64,000 bases of DNA from Boesenbergia rotunda (GCA_024364735.1 JAGFNQ010002298.1:399082-463081), one strand, 5' to 3'; positions 35,691 through 47,555 are shown, counted from the stretch's first letter. Notes: generated by a model not told the origin, from the letters alone. A program made the numbers and translations.

Positions 35691-37255
35691 TGACTTTACA
35701 AGCTTTACAAATGTTTCTATCCCTTTTCCTAACAATAAAAAAGTAAATTTATAATTTATTATTCCCACTTTTGAATGTGACCAAGCGTTCTTTTTTTTTT
35801 CTTAAATAACATATTAGCAAATATAAGGTCATATGCTATTGCAAAGTTCAATATAGTTTTCCGTTCTTCGTTTCTTGTTCCAAATCTATAACCCTCATGT
35901 ATCCTCTTATATTCCTCAGGTATTACTCTAACATTCCAATTAGATAGCTTCTTATTAAAATCATTTAATTTAGCGGAATATTTTGTAATACCTCATCAAG
36001 TCGTCCCAAAATCTTGATTTGGTTTCTTCATCTAATCCTACTTCAGGTGCATATATGGTAATTTCACAGCTTCTTTCGTCATTATTATCATGAGAGCTAT
36101 AATTTTATCCCTTTTTCTAACTATTCCAACAACTTCATCTATTAAAGAACTATCTAAAAAAATATCTATTCCATTTCTCAGTGTTCTAAATGGCGGTCGT
36201 GGTGGTCGCCTAGGCACCGCTTAGGAGAGAGGAGGGCATCAACTACACCGCCTCAGGTTGAGCCAGTGCTTTAGACGGTAACTTACCTTTTTCGCAACCC
36301 TGGGGCCCCGGAGGCGTACCCGGGCCTGGCGACGGGCTCGGAAGCGTCGCTTGAGTTCGGTGATGGGCTCGGAGGCATCGCCCCGACGCGTCCGAACTCG
36401 TTGCGTGGTCCGGTGATGTGTTAAACTCGTCGCTTGGCCGAAACAGTGTACACGGTAAGCTATAATTTAGGGTTTAATTCAATTACATAGGTTAATAATT
36501 TTAATCAACTTTGGGATAGTTTAAATTGTCTTAATTAAAGCTTAATTAAATTATTCCATTCATTTAATATATATATATATATAATTATATTTTTTATTTT
36601 TAAATATTTGGATATTTTTAATTTTAATTAATATATTTTATTAAATATAAATATTATAAAAAATAATGATTATTTATAATATTATGTATAAAAAATATTT
36701 TAAAAAATTTAAGTGCCAAGGCAGCCGTGGCGGTCATGTACCCTCCCGCCACCACCTACCATCATTTACAAAACTATGATTTCTTGTTTTACTCTTTCCT
36801 ATGTATCATAATTTAAAACTAGAGTTCTTTATTATTTTTGCTTTCTCGCCTACCCATTTTGTCTCTTGTATACATGAAATACTAAGTCTTCCTCTAATCA
36901 TCGCATCTACTACTTAGATTGCTTTACTAGTAAGAGTTTTTATGTTCCATGTTCTAAATCTTAGACTATTAATCTTCATATAATGTTTATTCTTATCCCA
37001 CCTATGGTGTGAGAACTATTGTCTATTTAACACTACACTCAATTTTTAATGGGGATGTAGCAGTCCTTGCTGATACGTTAAAGTTAGACCCTACAACGCG
37101 TTCCTTTTGGGGAATAACCTAGTATTAGCACAATAGTTTCATAGATCAATTCATTGAGCATTTGCCATAGTTTTACGCTGGATGATAACCTAACGCAACC
37201 CTCCTCTTTTATTCGGACTTGGGATTGCCCATGACTGGGTCGTCACTGATGGAGT
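35691..37255 (-). mobile_element. RTE LINE 5' part fragment, interrupted by member D
   Basis: Matches the endonuclease and 5' regions of the intact RTE in the same orientation: CTTTACAAATGTTTCTATCCC, TTTTGAATGTGACCAAGCG, AATACCTCATCAAGTCG and later CCCATGACTGGGTCGTCAC at the 5' end. The frame has many lesions and there is an insertion at 36180-36778. Only one 5' repeat unit is present (about 37030-37110). Confidence 0.75.
36180..36778 (+). mobile_element. GC-rich non-autonomous hAT-like element (family member D)
   Basis: Ends are imperfectly inverted: CAGTGTTCTAAATGGCGG at the left and, reverse-complemented, CATAGTTTTGTAAATGATGG at the right. ATTTCT flanks it on both sides (36174-36179, 36779-36784) where the RTE sequence reads continuously. 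The ~31-bp GC-rich units (CTGGCGACGGGCTCGGAAG, GTGATGGGCTCGGAGGC) precede an AT-rich tail. The terminal CAGTGTTCTAAA resembles the termini of the hAT element at 41096-44746, hence the superfamily call. Confidence 0.6.
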
Positions 37256-37756
37256 TATGTACGTTATAAACTAGATAAAAAATAGTTCCGTCAACCAAAC
37301 CTCAAAACCATAACATGAACAATTAAGACGACTTTAATTTATTCATTGATGAAACCTTAGGTTCTGTCGAAACACCAAAACGAAACGAGTCGTTGCGAAA
37401 TAGTCGACGCATATTTAATGGTTCTGTTGACTAAATGCCTAATCCGGTCGACCGAACACCAACCCCTCTTTCCTGAATGATTGATAAAATGATGAATTTA
37501 ATGGATCAGTCGACCGATCAAGCTTTATAAAAACAACGTTGGGGTAGAAGCTTGGCATCCAAACTCAGCCTCTCTTCTCTGCGTTTCTTCTCAAAATTCC
37601 GTCGCTAGCCGGGTCTGTTGACTGTTCAAAGTTGTTCATGCCTCGGTAACTTTCCGTAAATTCTTCTCTTTTCCCTTAAAGAGCAGTTATTTATGCTTTT
37701 ATCTTGAATTGTAGTGAAAAGAAACGTAAGACTGCTCAAAAGGAGGCTAACTCCTT
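37256..37756 (+). other. LTR/leader-like sequence upstream of gag-like ORF
   Basis: Contains CCGGTCGACCGAAC and CAGTCGACCGATC motifs, a TATA-like CTTTATAAAAAC at 37524-37535, and a pyrimidine-rich leader (CTCTTCTCTGCGTTTCTTCTC). Possibly a truncated 5' LTR of the element whose gag-like ORF follows. No primer binding site recognised. Confidence 0.4.
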
Positions 37757-38875
37757 ATGCCCAACGAGGATCCTTGGTTTTCTACTAAGGAGTTAAACCA
37801 ATTGTTTAGTCACAAAAAGTTTATAGTCATAGGGCCACGTTGTATTAACCTTTCTTTTAATCAGACATACGATTCTGAGGTCATAGACATCATCCAATAT
37901 TATTCATTAGATAGTTTTGTTTGCTGTAGACATGCATACAACTCCGCCCTCTATATTGAATTATATCATAACCTATGTGCAAGGTTGTAAAAATCGCTAG
38001 GCGGTAGTCGGGCGAAGGACTACCGCCTAGCGCCTAGTCGGCGCCTAATCGGCGCCTAGGCGGTGCTAGGCGGCGCTAGGCGGCACCACTGTGGGGTGCC
38101 GCCTAGCGCCTAAGCGGCGCCTAGGCGGGCCTAGGCGCCGACTTTTACAACAATGCCTATGTGAGATTGATACCAATCATCATAAGACCAGAGTTGCATC
38201 ATGGGATGTGTTATTCGATCTTAACATAGTCCTTCGCTTTTTACATATCCAACCTTCAGACAATCGAATCTTTCCTTTTCCATCCTACCCTGACACACTA
38301 TCGGAGCCTTTTCCCACTTGGCGCTAGATATTGTGTATGCCAAATTCTTCTAGGGTCCACGTTCCCAAAAGATGTTATTTGTTCCTCTCAGTCCACGAGA
38401 TAATGCACTGTTTAAAATGGTTATCTCGTGTGTGCATCCACTTTCAGCATGAGATCTAACAGTCTTGCGTCCAGTTTATCTTTTTTCTGATGTATGCAAT
38501 AAGTCATCTATTAGACTTTGACTTTTGCTATTGGGTTTATTGGTCCATTATTTACTATTCAGGGTACAACAACTTGAATAAGGTTCATATAATTCAGTGT
38601 CACATTCTTATAACTTTCATTGCATCTTTGGGGATAGGTGTTAGGCGGCAAGAATTAATTGAGTTATTGAATTTTGACATAGTTGGTATTCGTTATCCCT
38701 GGTTGGGATCAGGAATAATTCACGGGGACTTGATTCATAAGCGTACTCACCTTCACTATGTCTCACCTATTGGAGGGGAGACTGATGACGAGGCCAAGTC
38801 TGTTGCAGTTGACAAGCCCTATGTTCCGCCAGTTGTTGGGGAGTTTTTCTAGACCCTATTACTGGACACAACATA
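37757..38875 (+). pseudogene. Broken gag-like ORF of a non-autonomous LTR retrotransposon
   Basis: Three open pieces: 37757-37979, a part resuming at 38164, and 38490-38852 (FCYWVYWSIIYYSGYNNLN, GVRRQELIELLNFDIVG). The layout resembles the plant putative transposon protein family often found in Ty3/Ty1 non-autonomous elements (PF20167-like), by general pattern only. It is split by a 176-bp hAT MITE and has several stops and shifts. A polypurine tract follows 1.1 kb downstream with no pol in between, so the element lacked its own pol. Confidence 0.4.
37980..38155. mobile_element. hAT MITE with perfect 8-bp TSD
   Basis: Flanked by CCTATGTG on both sides (37972-37979 and 38156-38163). Ends are CAAGGTTGTAAAAATCGC and, reverse-complemented, CATTGTTGTAAAAGTCGGC. 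The 176-bp body consists almost wholly of GCCTAGGCGG / CGCCTAGCGCC motifs, highly self-complementary. An 8-bp duplication and CA..TG ends are hAT features. The motif GCCTAGGCG is shared with the ends of the hAT element at 41-44.7 kb. Confidence 0.9.
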
Positions 38876-39384
38876 GGGTACATCATATTTAGTAACTCCG
38901 ACGACTAGCGACCTTTACCGTCGTCTTCGTGATGATATCTTCGATCACTTTGATTCACTTTAGACGATAATTCAGGATTAGTGCACTGCATTCTAGGGGT
39001 AGTTCACTATTGTCATCATTAGATGACTGATCATGTTGATTCTCTAGAAGCAGAGCAGCGCTGTATGATTTATTATCTTCGCGTTGCATGCGATCCACCA
39101 GATTCTCGGTTCGATGATTGACTTAGTTGGCATGTTATGACTATATGACTTGCTTGACTTTATGCTGTAGTATTTGGTACTTTTGTTGACATGTTTTGGC
39201 TAGATCTGATTATCTTGTTTGCTTAGGCTATTATGATGGTTAGGCTGACTTTGAACCTTATGATGCTTTTGAATTATCTGTTATTTGAATTCTAACTATG
39301 CTTTCTTATTTGATTTGCTTATGATGTACAAGTTCGGTATAGATTATACAGGCTTAACATATCCTTTGTATGCTTGGACTTTAG
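38876..39384 (+). other. Decayed internal region of the non-autonomous LTR element
   Basis: Between the gag-like ORF and the AT-rich periodic tract. No recognisable domain. Confidence 0.35.
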
Positions 39385-39960
39385 GATATATTTTTTTTTT
39401 TCAAAAAAAAAAAACTTTTTCTTAGAAAAGTTTCTGGAATTTATTTTAAAAAATTATTTTTCCATAGAAAAATTTTGAAAATCAATTTTTTGAAAGTTAT
39501 TTCAAACATTAGTTTTACTTATAATATTTTTAAAATTTATCTTGGAAAATATTTTCAAAAATTATAACTTTCCAAAATCAATTTTGAAAATTATTTTTGA
39601 AACTACTTTTCTTTAGAAAATTCTCAAATTTATTTTTCGAAAATTTGTTTTCACTTGGGAAATATTTTTATAAATTATTACCTAATTTTTTTTTTGAAAA
39701 TATAGTTTCACTTAAAAATATATTTCAAAATTATTTTATCTTAGAAAATTCTTAATTGACTAAACTATTTTCAAGTTTTATTACTTAGAATTATTTTCAA
39801 CATTTAATTTTAAAAATTATTTTTACGTAGACAAATTTTTAAAATTATATTTACTTAACAATTGTTTTTCAAAAATAACTTAAAAGTTATTTTTGAAAAT
39901 TATTTTAGACTAAGACAATTGTTTTTGCCATTTTTTGATGTGGGTCAAAAGGGGAGAGTT
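39385..39960. repeat. AT-rich periodic tract ending in a polypurine tract
   Basis: TTTTGAAAATTATTTT-like motifs recur for about 500 bp. The tract ends with AAAAGGGGAGAG at 39947-39958 after TTGATGTGGGTC, a typical plus-strand polypurine tract immediately before a 3' LTR. Confidence 0.6.
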
Positions 39961-40009
39961 TAACTTGAGAGAGGGTTATTTAAATATCATTTTTTTAAAC
40001 TTAACTTTG

Positions 40010-40595
40010 AACCATATTGCTAAACATTAATCAGACCTATGTTCTGATATTGCCAAAATTTCAAGTTAGGTCTTGTGTTGATCTAATGGATTAATCAAGT
40101 GTGCAGGAAGCTCAACTTAGAAAATCCTTGTAGGTTAGGTAGACCAGATACTAGGCAATGAAAGTCTCTGTAGATCATGAAAATCAGGTAGGAAGCTCAG
40201 ATGAGTTAGGTAGACTGGACATTTGGCAAGGTGGATTCGATAGGTCAGAGAGAACTAGAGATTAAATCAAAAAGCCCTGGCAGACCGATCGAATGTTGAG
40301 TAGATAAAGTCCAAATAGATATGAAGGACGGAATGTTTGGCAGGTAAGTTGAGGTAAGCTCCTGAAGTGGAGAGTGCAGTGAGTTTATGTCTCGGTTGGA
40401 ACAAACCTTAGGTGTTGATCCACCTAAATAAATCAACGGAAGTTTCTATGTTGAGATTAAGACAATCCTAAACTATTATATTCATGCATCTTTACTATTA
40501 ACTGTCTAATTCTGTTTTGCAGGACTACAATTATTTTGTTGTGCTAACTTTATTTTATAGATAAACAAAGTTTCGGCTTGACTGATCGTAATCTT
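40010..40595 (+). repeat. LTR-like repeat, copy 2 (probable 3' LTR)
   Basis: Begins shortly after the polypurine tract and is homologous to 35200-35690 in the same orientation. Shared landmarks are GGCAAGGTGGATTCGATAGG, AAAGCCCTGGCAGACC and AAGTTGAGGTAAGCTCCTG. Divergence between copies is considerable by eye, so they may not be the two LTRs of one insertion. Confidence 0.55.
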
Positions 40596-40880
40596 TGTTT
40601 TGTAAAACTTTCTTTTGTTTTAGAGGTACTTTAAAATTAAAAAAATACATGATGTTCTCCTTCATTTCTACCATCCTCTCTTTCATTTCTACCATCCTGT
40701 TTGTATTCAAGACATCTCTCAATCCCTCCGTCCTTTTGTAAAAATGATTATAAATCCTTAAAGCTCTCAGTTATAGACAACTCCTTATCTCTTATCTTTA
40801 ACAATTATATCATTATATTTAATATTATTAAACTTTCGCTTCTAATGTTCCCCTAAAACCTTTCACTTTTAGCGTTTCAA
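40596..40880 (-). mobile_element. RTE LINE 3' part fragment
   Basis: Reverse-oriented match to 31430-31725 of the intact RTE: TTTTGTAAAACTTTCTTTTG, TTTAGAGGTACTTTA, CAAGACATCTCTCAATCCCTC, ACAACTCCTTATCTC. It contains a short internal duplication (CTTCATTTCTACCATCCT twice). Confidence 0.7.
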
Positions 40881-41389
40881 ATTGAAAGATAAAAAATTTA
40901 ATTTTAGTTAAAATTTAGAATTAAAATTTTTAAATTTTAATAGAATCAAAGTCGAATAAATCTTTTTATTTTCAAAAAAAATATATTCATACAATTAAAT
41001 AAATTTAATTATAAAATTTAAAATCCAATTTAAGCCTAAATATAATATCTTACATTTAAATTTTAAAAAATCATTTGTATTAAATGGAAGAATACCAATG
41101 TTCTAAAATTCGCTAGGCGCTAGTCGGGCGCTAGACTAGCGCCTAGCGCCTAGGCCGCCTAGGCGGGGATTAATCGGCGCTAGGCGGATTAATCGGTATC
41201 AACATAAATTATATAATTAACATCATAACATAATAAATCACATATTATAACTCCAAGTCCAACACAATAACATCAAATTTAAAATGAGTTTAAACTTCAA
41301 AATTGCATAACTAATAAAATATCATAGTCACTCAAAACACAAACTCGAATTTAAAATGAGTTCAAACTTCAACATTACACTAATAGAAT

Positions 41390-43787
41390 TTATTCTACTT
41401 CTTCTTCTCCATAATTTTCAACAACTTGGTCTTCATCGGACACAAACTCAATATCATCATTGTGTTCCTCCTCTTCTTCTTCAGATTCAAAATCATCTTC
41501 ATGAAGTTCTCTTACTCTAGAGCTTCTTCGGGGTTGTAGATTTTCATCTGCTCCACTTGCTTCATCAATCAGTTGCCATGTGAGCCCAGAACCTAGTTCA
41601 ACTTCATCATCTTCCCCACCATCCACAATCCAACCTTGTGCATTTGAAGCATCTTTTGCAAGAAGGACATCCACATTTCTTTCTTTTTCTCTTTTTTGTT
41701 TGTTCAACAATCTAGCATTAAATTGGACAAATACTAGATTGTTCAATCTGTTGACATCCAACCTGTTTCTTTTCTTTGTGTGAATCTAAAAAGAAAGAGT
41801 AAATATTAAAATTAGTAACATGAATATAATAATATATACTTGACTTTAATTAAAGAATAAAGACTTAAAGTTTTAAAACTTACTCCTTCAAATGTACTCC
41901 AATTTCTTTCACACCCAGATGCACTTGTAGTTAATGAAAGTATCCTCAATGCCACTCTTAGCAAGTTAGGTGTGTGAGCGCCGTATATACTCCACCATGC
42001 ACATGGATCAAATGTATCATCATTTTTTTCACATGCTTTTGCTGCCAGTGTTTTTCCAAATAACCCAGTCTTGTCTCTATATTTTACAAATTCCTTGTTA
42101 ATAATTGTATCTTGTAGATCCAACTCATTCGCATGCAAAATTTCTATACATTCAAAAATCCCCATCGCAACCTTCTCATAAAGAGCAATAGAACTATCTT
42201 TATAGTAAAAATAGGGATTCAACAAAAAAGCAGTGGTATGCAATGATGTATCAAGTCTATCCTTCATTTTTTACTCAATAATTGCTATGATAGGCTGATA
42301 ATTTGATTCCACATTGTTCAGGGCAACCTTGATATCTTCTTTAGCTTGAAGAAGCTCCCCATATAGAAACCCCATCGATGGCTTTCTATCTCCATCTACC
42401 AATCGAAGAACTCTAACCAAAGGAGCAAATATTTTCAAACAAAGTGTCACACCATTCCAAAAACTCATGCTCATCACAGTAGAATAAGCCAATTTTCCTT
42501 TATTTGTCTTTGACCATTTACATGTCTCCCACATATCACTTGTAAACATGGCCCTTAAACTTGCTTTTTTTCAATCAAACTTTGCAATGTGAGAAAATTT
42601 GATGCAAACCTAGTAACTCCTGACCGGACTATGTCTCTTTTCTTCGTGAAACTTCTCATCAATGACAAAGTCTTATGGTGAGCATAAATGAAAATAGTAA
42701 AAGATTTGGATTGGTCAATAACCTTTTTATATCGTGGAAGTTTGCCAATACTTTCAAGCATGAGATTAACAGTGTGAGTTGCACATGAACTCCAAAAGAT
42801 ACCAGGTCGCTTTTCTTTCATCAATTTAGCTGCAGCCATATTGTTGGTGGCATTGTCTGTTACAATCTGAACAATATTCTGAGCTCCTACTTGTTCAACA
42901 CACTTGTCAACATACTCAAAAATAAGTTCAGTTGTATGTGCCTCATCTGAAGACTCCTTGGACTCTAAAAATGTAGTACCTTCCTTGCAATTAACACACA
43001 AATTTAAGATACTTCTTCTTTTTCTATCACTCCATGCATCTGTCATGATCGAGCATCCATTCTTTGCCCATTCTTCTTCATGTTTCTTCAGCAGTTGTTT
43101 TGTTCTTTCAACTTCGGCTTTTAACAGTGGTTCCCTTAGTTGATATTGAGTTGGAGGCTTGAATCCTGGTCCAAATTGACCCACTGCTTCCATTAGTTGC
43201 TTGAAGCTATCATTATCAACGGCATTAAATGGGATTCCATTTTCATAAACCCATCTCCCAACATATTGTTGAACTTGTTGAGTTCTCTCCTTGAAAAGAG
43301 CCTCATTTATATTTTTTTGGCGAAGCACTTTACTCCCACTTGAACTTACATTTTCTGGAGCAATTGCTGATGCAAATCTATCTATGGGGCCAAGAGGAAG
43401 AGGTTTTGTAGATGGATCTATCCCTTCAATTTCAGAACCTTCTTCTTCATCAGGAGAAATAGTCACCTCTGCTCTACAACTTTGTTCTTCCATTATTTTG
43501 TTCTTCTTTCTGTTCCTCCCTTCTAAAATAGCTTGTTTGCACTTGTTTTTATCTTCTTGAGATGCTTTTCGACAACCAGATACATTTCCAGGTATATTCC
43601 CAATGTGCTCCTTAATCCTGTATACTCCTCCCGACATTATTTTTCCACACAACTTGCATTTAATTTTGTCGAGGTTTTTAGGATCAATCAACATCCCAAA
43701 CTCCCATCCAATATCATTTGACTTTCTTCTAAGAATCCCAGATTCAGGTTGAGTAACTGATGCCGTTGAAGATGGATTATTTGCCAT
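41390..43787 (-). pseudogene. hAT transposase, two lesions
   Basis: Start at 43787 (MANNPSSTASV), just after a TTTTTCAG acceptor suggesting a 5' non-coding exon. Order of domains: BED finger CKLCGKIMSGGVYRIKEHIG (with downstream His and Cys), a DUF659-like RNase H fold segment (SIMTDAWSDRKRRSILNL, IVTDNATNN), a central region, and the hATC block WWSIYGAHTPNLLRVA with SGCERNWSTFEG. A 98-bp intron (41786-41883, GTAAGT...TTTTTAG) separates the last exon, which has a strongly acidic tail (EDDFESEEEEEE). Lesions: frameshift in the A-run at 42565-42571 and in-frame TAA at 42268-42270. Not functional as it stands, though nonautonomous movement by a relative is possible. Confidence 0.92.
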
Positions 43788-44069
43788 TGTAGAGCAGAAA
43801 TAACCTGAAAAATAATTTAAAAACAAATTTTAGAATTTTAGAATCATTATTAAATTATAAAAAATGATATATAAAATATAAATGTTAAATATAAGCTTTA
43901 AATATAAATTATATATAAAATATATTTTTTTTTAATTTTAAATATAAATTTTTGAATAAGAATATGATTTATAATTAATAAATATGATTTTTAATTTAAA
44001 ATTTCTATTTATTTAAGAAAATGTTTAAATTTTTAAATAAAATAAATTTAAAAAATTAAAAAAAAAAAC

Positions 44070-44335
44070 AAGCCGGCGCAGGCCGCTCTCGGCGCCGCCG
44101 GAAGTGTCGCGGGAAGCGTCCGGCGGTGCCGGCAGCGTCGCCGGAGACTTCCGGCGGTGCCGGATGTCTCCGGCGACAAGTCCGGCGACGCCGGACGCTT
44201 CTCGCGATGCGTCCGGCGGCGCAGAAAGCGTCGGGGGACGCTTCGTGCGGCGCCGGACGCGTCGCCGGAGCCATCCGGCACCGCTGGAAGTCTTCGGCGA
44301 CGCTTCCGGCGCCGCCGGAAACGACCCTTGACGTT
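44070..44335. repeat. GC-rich CCGGCGxCG repeat block of the hAT element
   Basis: Degenerate repeats of GTCGCCGGA/CTTCCGGCGGTGCCGG dominate, open in several frames on both strands. The frames are artefacts of composition. Located upstream of the transposase, so likely promoter/5' leader. Similar in style to the minisatellites of members A-D. Confidence 0.7.
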
Positions 44336-44516
44336 GGAAGCGTTAAAAAAAAATTAAACTGTAAACACATACCTGCGGCGCGCGACGGCGAGCGAGTGAT
44401 ACCGGCGGAGGCAGCGGTGACGGCAAGCGATACCGGAGGAGGCAGCGGCGATGTCGAGCGATTCCAGAGGAGGCGATGGAGGTGGCAGATGAATGAGAAC
44501 AGGATGTTTAGGGTTT

Positions 44517-44579
44517 AAATCGCGATTTCCAAATAAATCGCGATTTCCAAATAAATCGCGATTTCCAAATCGCGATCCG
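44517..44579. repeat. Three 12-bp palindromes AAATCGCGATTT in 18-bp tandem units
   Basis: AAATCGCGATTTCC appears three times (two units separated by AAAT), then AAATCGCGATCC. Each AAATCGCGATTT is a perfect palindrome. They lie about 170 bp inside the right end of the hAT element, the subterminal zone where hAT transposases bind. Confidence 0.9.
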
Positions 44580-47034
44580 AGTCATCCGACGCTTCGACTG
44601 CCGTCGCGCCGCCTAGGCGCCGCACAGGCCGCCTAGGCGGCCCGTCCGCCTAGCCTGGCCGCGGAGCTTGTAATCGCGGCGGAAGGGTGGCGTCGAGCGG
44701 CTAGGCGGCGCCTAGGTGCCCGCCTAGCCCGCAATTTCGAACACTGAAGAATACACATATAATATCAGTCTAATAATTAGATAAATAATTAACTAAAATA
44801 AAAGTTGATTGTTACAAAAGCTAAAAACACAAACATTGCTTCAACTTTACGCAATGCAATTCGTAGCTTGTTAAAAAGTGTTGAATGTTAGTATGGCACT
44901 ATGATAGTTACGAAGAACCTAATGATGACTATACGTGCTAAAAAAGTTGCACAAAAATAACACCATCATATTCCTACCAAAACCCAAAATAGAATAACTA
45001 CAAAAAATTAATTACAACTTAAAATTAAAATGTCAATCAATTCCAATCAATTTGCATTATTAACCAAAATGGATCATCCAATTGGAAGAAGATTTTAAAT
45101 GAATAACATATTTTGAAAGTAATTCAATTACCTCTATAAAATAGTACAACACCCTAACAAATATCCTCTATAAAGTAGTTCAAATTACCTCGGTCATTAG
45201 TTTGCAAGTGTCAATGAAGATATACTTTTAGCTTTCTAATTATAACAGAGAAATCACCCAGTGCATATGCAATAAAAAGATTATGTTTCCTAAACTAAAA
45301 GATTACACACTTTTAACATCCAAAACCTGAAGAGCATAAATAAATGTATTAAACAATGCCCTAGGAAATTATTTTAGATCGTAAAGATACTTTCTTAGCT
45401 TACACATAAGCCTAACCTTCCAGAGCAACAATCTTATTCCAGGTACATTTCCCCATCAAGATCATCACAGTAAACAAACATTCTTGAAATATATGAAGCC
45501 ACTGAAACATTAACCATAGAAGAGAATATGCTCATAATAGTCATTAAGGAAAAAGTTAACAATAAATAAATAAAAATAGGGAGGTCTATTTGTTTCATCA
45601 AATATCATAAAATGTATAGTATAAATAATAAATATTAGAAGTAAAATCGTTAGATTAGTAATGCACCATATATTATTGCAACAATAGTAATATAATATAT
45701 ATAATCATCATATCAAGTTAATAATATCAAATTATTGTTGTTATTAGATAAATATATACATTAGGACTCTTAGGTAATAGTAGATCACAAACATAAATTG
45801 TAGAAAAAAATCACAAACATAAAATGTAGATATACTAGATCATCATTAAATAACAAATCATAGATAATTCATGCAAGTAAAATTAAAATCTCTTATACTG
45901 AAAATTAAAATAATATTGATTACTATAAATTTGAGAAAATATTATTTATTAATTTTATTTGATATAAATAGTTTATTACTTAATATTTCATACTATAGGA
46001 CTCAGTTGGGACCTAAATCATAGGTAACCTATAGGATTTCTCTCTGTTAATAGTGATTTTTTTTAATCTAAGGGAGATAGATAAGATACTTGGTCTACCT
46101 AGTGGTTTTGCAAATTGAAATCTCAAGTTATGGTGAAGTTGAATAATTTAAGTTGGAATTATGAGGAGCAAAGAAGAGTCTCTCACCGTCTAGTGCAAGT
46201 TAACTAGGATTAAAGTTGAGATTGATAACTAGCTCTCTAAGTTTTCAAAACAAATCAAATTTAACCAAAATTCCAATTAATGTCATATGTTTTCACTCTC
46301 AATTTATCTATTTTCATTTATTTATTAATTTTCTAGTGAAGTCTAACATTTCTCAGTAATTTCCTTGAATTTTGATTTTTTAAACTTATCCAATAATCTT
46401 GATGCAATAATTGATATAGAAATTTGTATTGGTGTGGCGCAATCATGACAACTGTGGAATGAATCTCTAGAAAAAGGCATCAAGAGAAATTGTAATTGTA
46501 CACACCCACATGCAACCATTAATAGATGTACGTGAAGAGACGTAAGTTTCCATGCACCATTGGAATGTAACATCATCTCACAAACAAAGAAACTTGATCA
46601 TGAAGAGCATACAAAGGCATAATGAATAAGATAACACTATAAAATGTATCATCCCAATTCCCAAAGCAAGAATATGTCATGCAAACAATAGGCTACATGA
46701 ATATTATGTCATGCACACAATAGGCTACATGAATCAAGATCATCATGGAGTTGAAAGTATATTATGAGAAGTGTAGAATTGGCAAAAGCACATGCTTTCC
46801 TCAAATGATATATGAAATAGTATGATTTTAGAGAGGCAAAACTTGAGCTACATATGCTACCGTCAAGGTCAAGGAGACTGCATAACCGTCGTATAGGACC
46901 ACCAGATATGACATGTAGTTTGTATGTTTGCATGTGTAGTATAAAAAAGTTATTTAGTTCATTTGAACCAATTTAGACTAAACCAAATTTAATGAAAACC
47001 ATTAGCTCCATGATCTTGTACTTGTATTTTGTAA

Positions 47035-47105
47035 CTTGTACAATCAACACAATGTCGTTCAACCCTTCCCCGAGACTACGCATTGGTGGGAGCTTCGTGC
47101 CATGG
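47035..47105 (+). mobile_element. Au SINE 3' fragment
   Basis: CAACCCTTCCCCGAGACTAC, then GGTGGGAGCTTCGTGCCATGG, corresponds to the 3' half of Au SINEs (CCCTTCCCCG...GCGGGAGCTTCGTGCACCGGG). The tRNA-like 5' half is absent or unrecognisable. Confidence 0.6.
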
Positions 47106-47382
47106 TTTACAATCTCGCCTCATACCAAGGAGCATTGGCGAATATATTATGTCACTCATCAACTGGCACAGCTAAGACACTAGCACGCCCAGCGCGAGGC
47201 CCTACGGCCTCATGAGGCCTGAGTTTTTTTTTATTTAAAAAAATTCATTATGTTTTTTAACTGTTAATTTTTGATGAAAAGGCATTTTGCGTACCAAATT
47301 TGGTTTGTTTTTGGCATTTTGGATACTAAACTTTAAAAAAACTTTTTTAGATCAAAAATTAACACTTTATTTTTATTTTAGT

Positions 47383-47555
47383 CTAGGGTTCATTTTCTCA
47401 ATTAGGTTATAGTGTTCAAACTAAAAAAATTAAAAACCAAAAACTCCTAGGATTCACCTTCCCAATTGAGTTATAGTGTTCAAGCTAAAAAAAATTAAAA
47501 ATCGAAAACCCCTAAAGTTCACCTTCCCAATTAGGTTATAGTGTTTAATCACAAT
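47383..47555. repeat. Three tandem units of about 66 bp
   Basis: Units share TTCACCTTCCCAATTAGGTT and ATAGTGTTCAA.CTAAAAAAA; the third is shortened. Confidence 0.8.

Larger units (their letters stand above)
41096..44746 (-). mobile_element. Complete hAT transposon with perfect 8-bp TSD
   Basis: Flanked by AAGAATAC at 41088-41095 and 44747-44754. Terminal inverted repeats are CAATGTTCTAAAATTCGC and, reverse-complemented, CAGTGTTCGAAATTGCGGGC, followed at both ends by GGCTAGGCG/GCCTAGGCG subterminal motifs. It encodes a hAT transposase on the minus strand with a BED zinc finger and a hATC dimerisation region. A GC-rich block (44070-44335) forms the 5' non-coding region. The exact duplication argues for a relatively recent insertion, though the transposase is disrupted. 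Confidence 0.95.

Noticed and set aside
44048..44518. Several overlapping open frames on both strands in GC-rich DNA
   Set aside because: They follow from CCGGCG repeat composition in the non-coding 5' part of the hAT element; no domain or consistent start.
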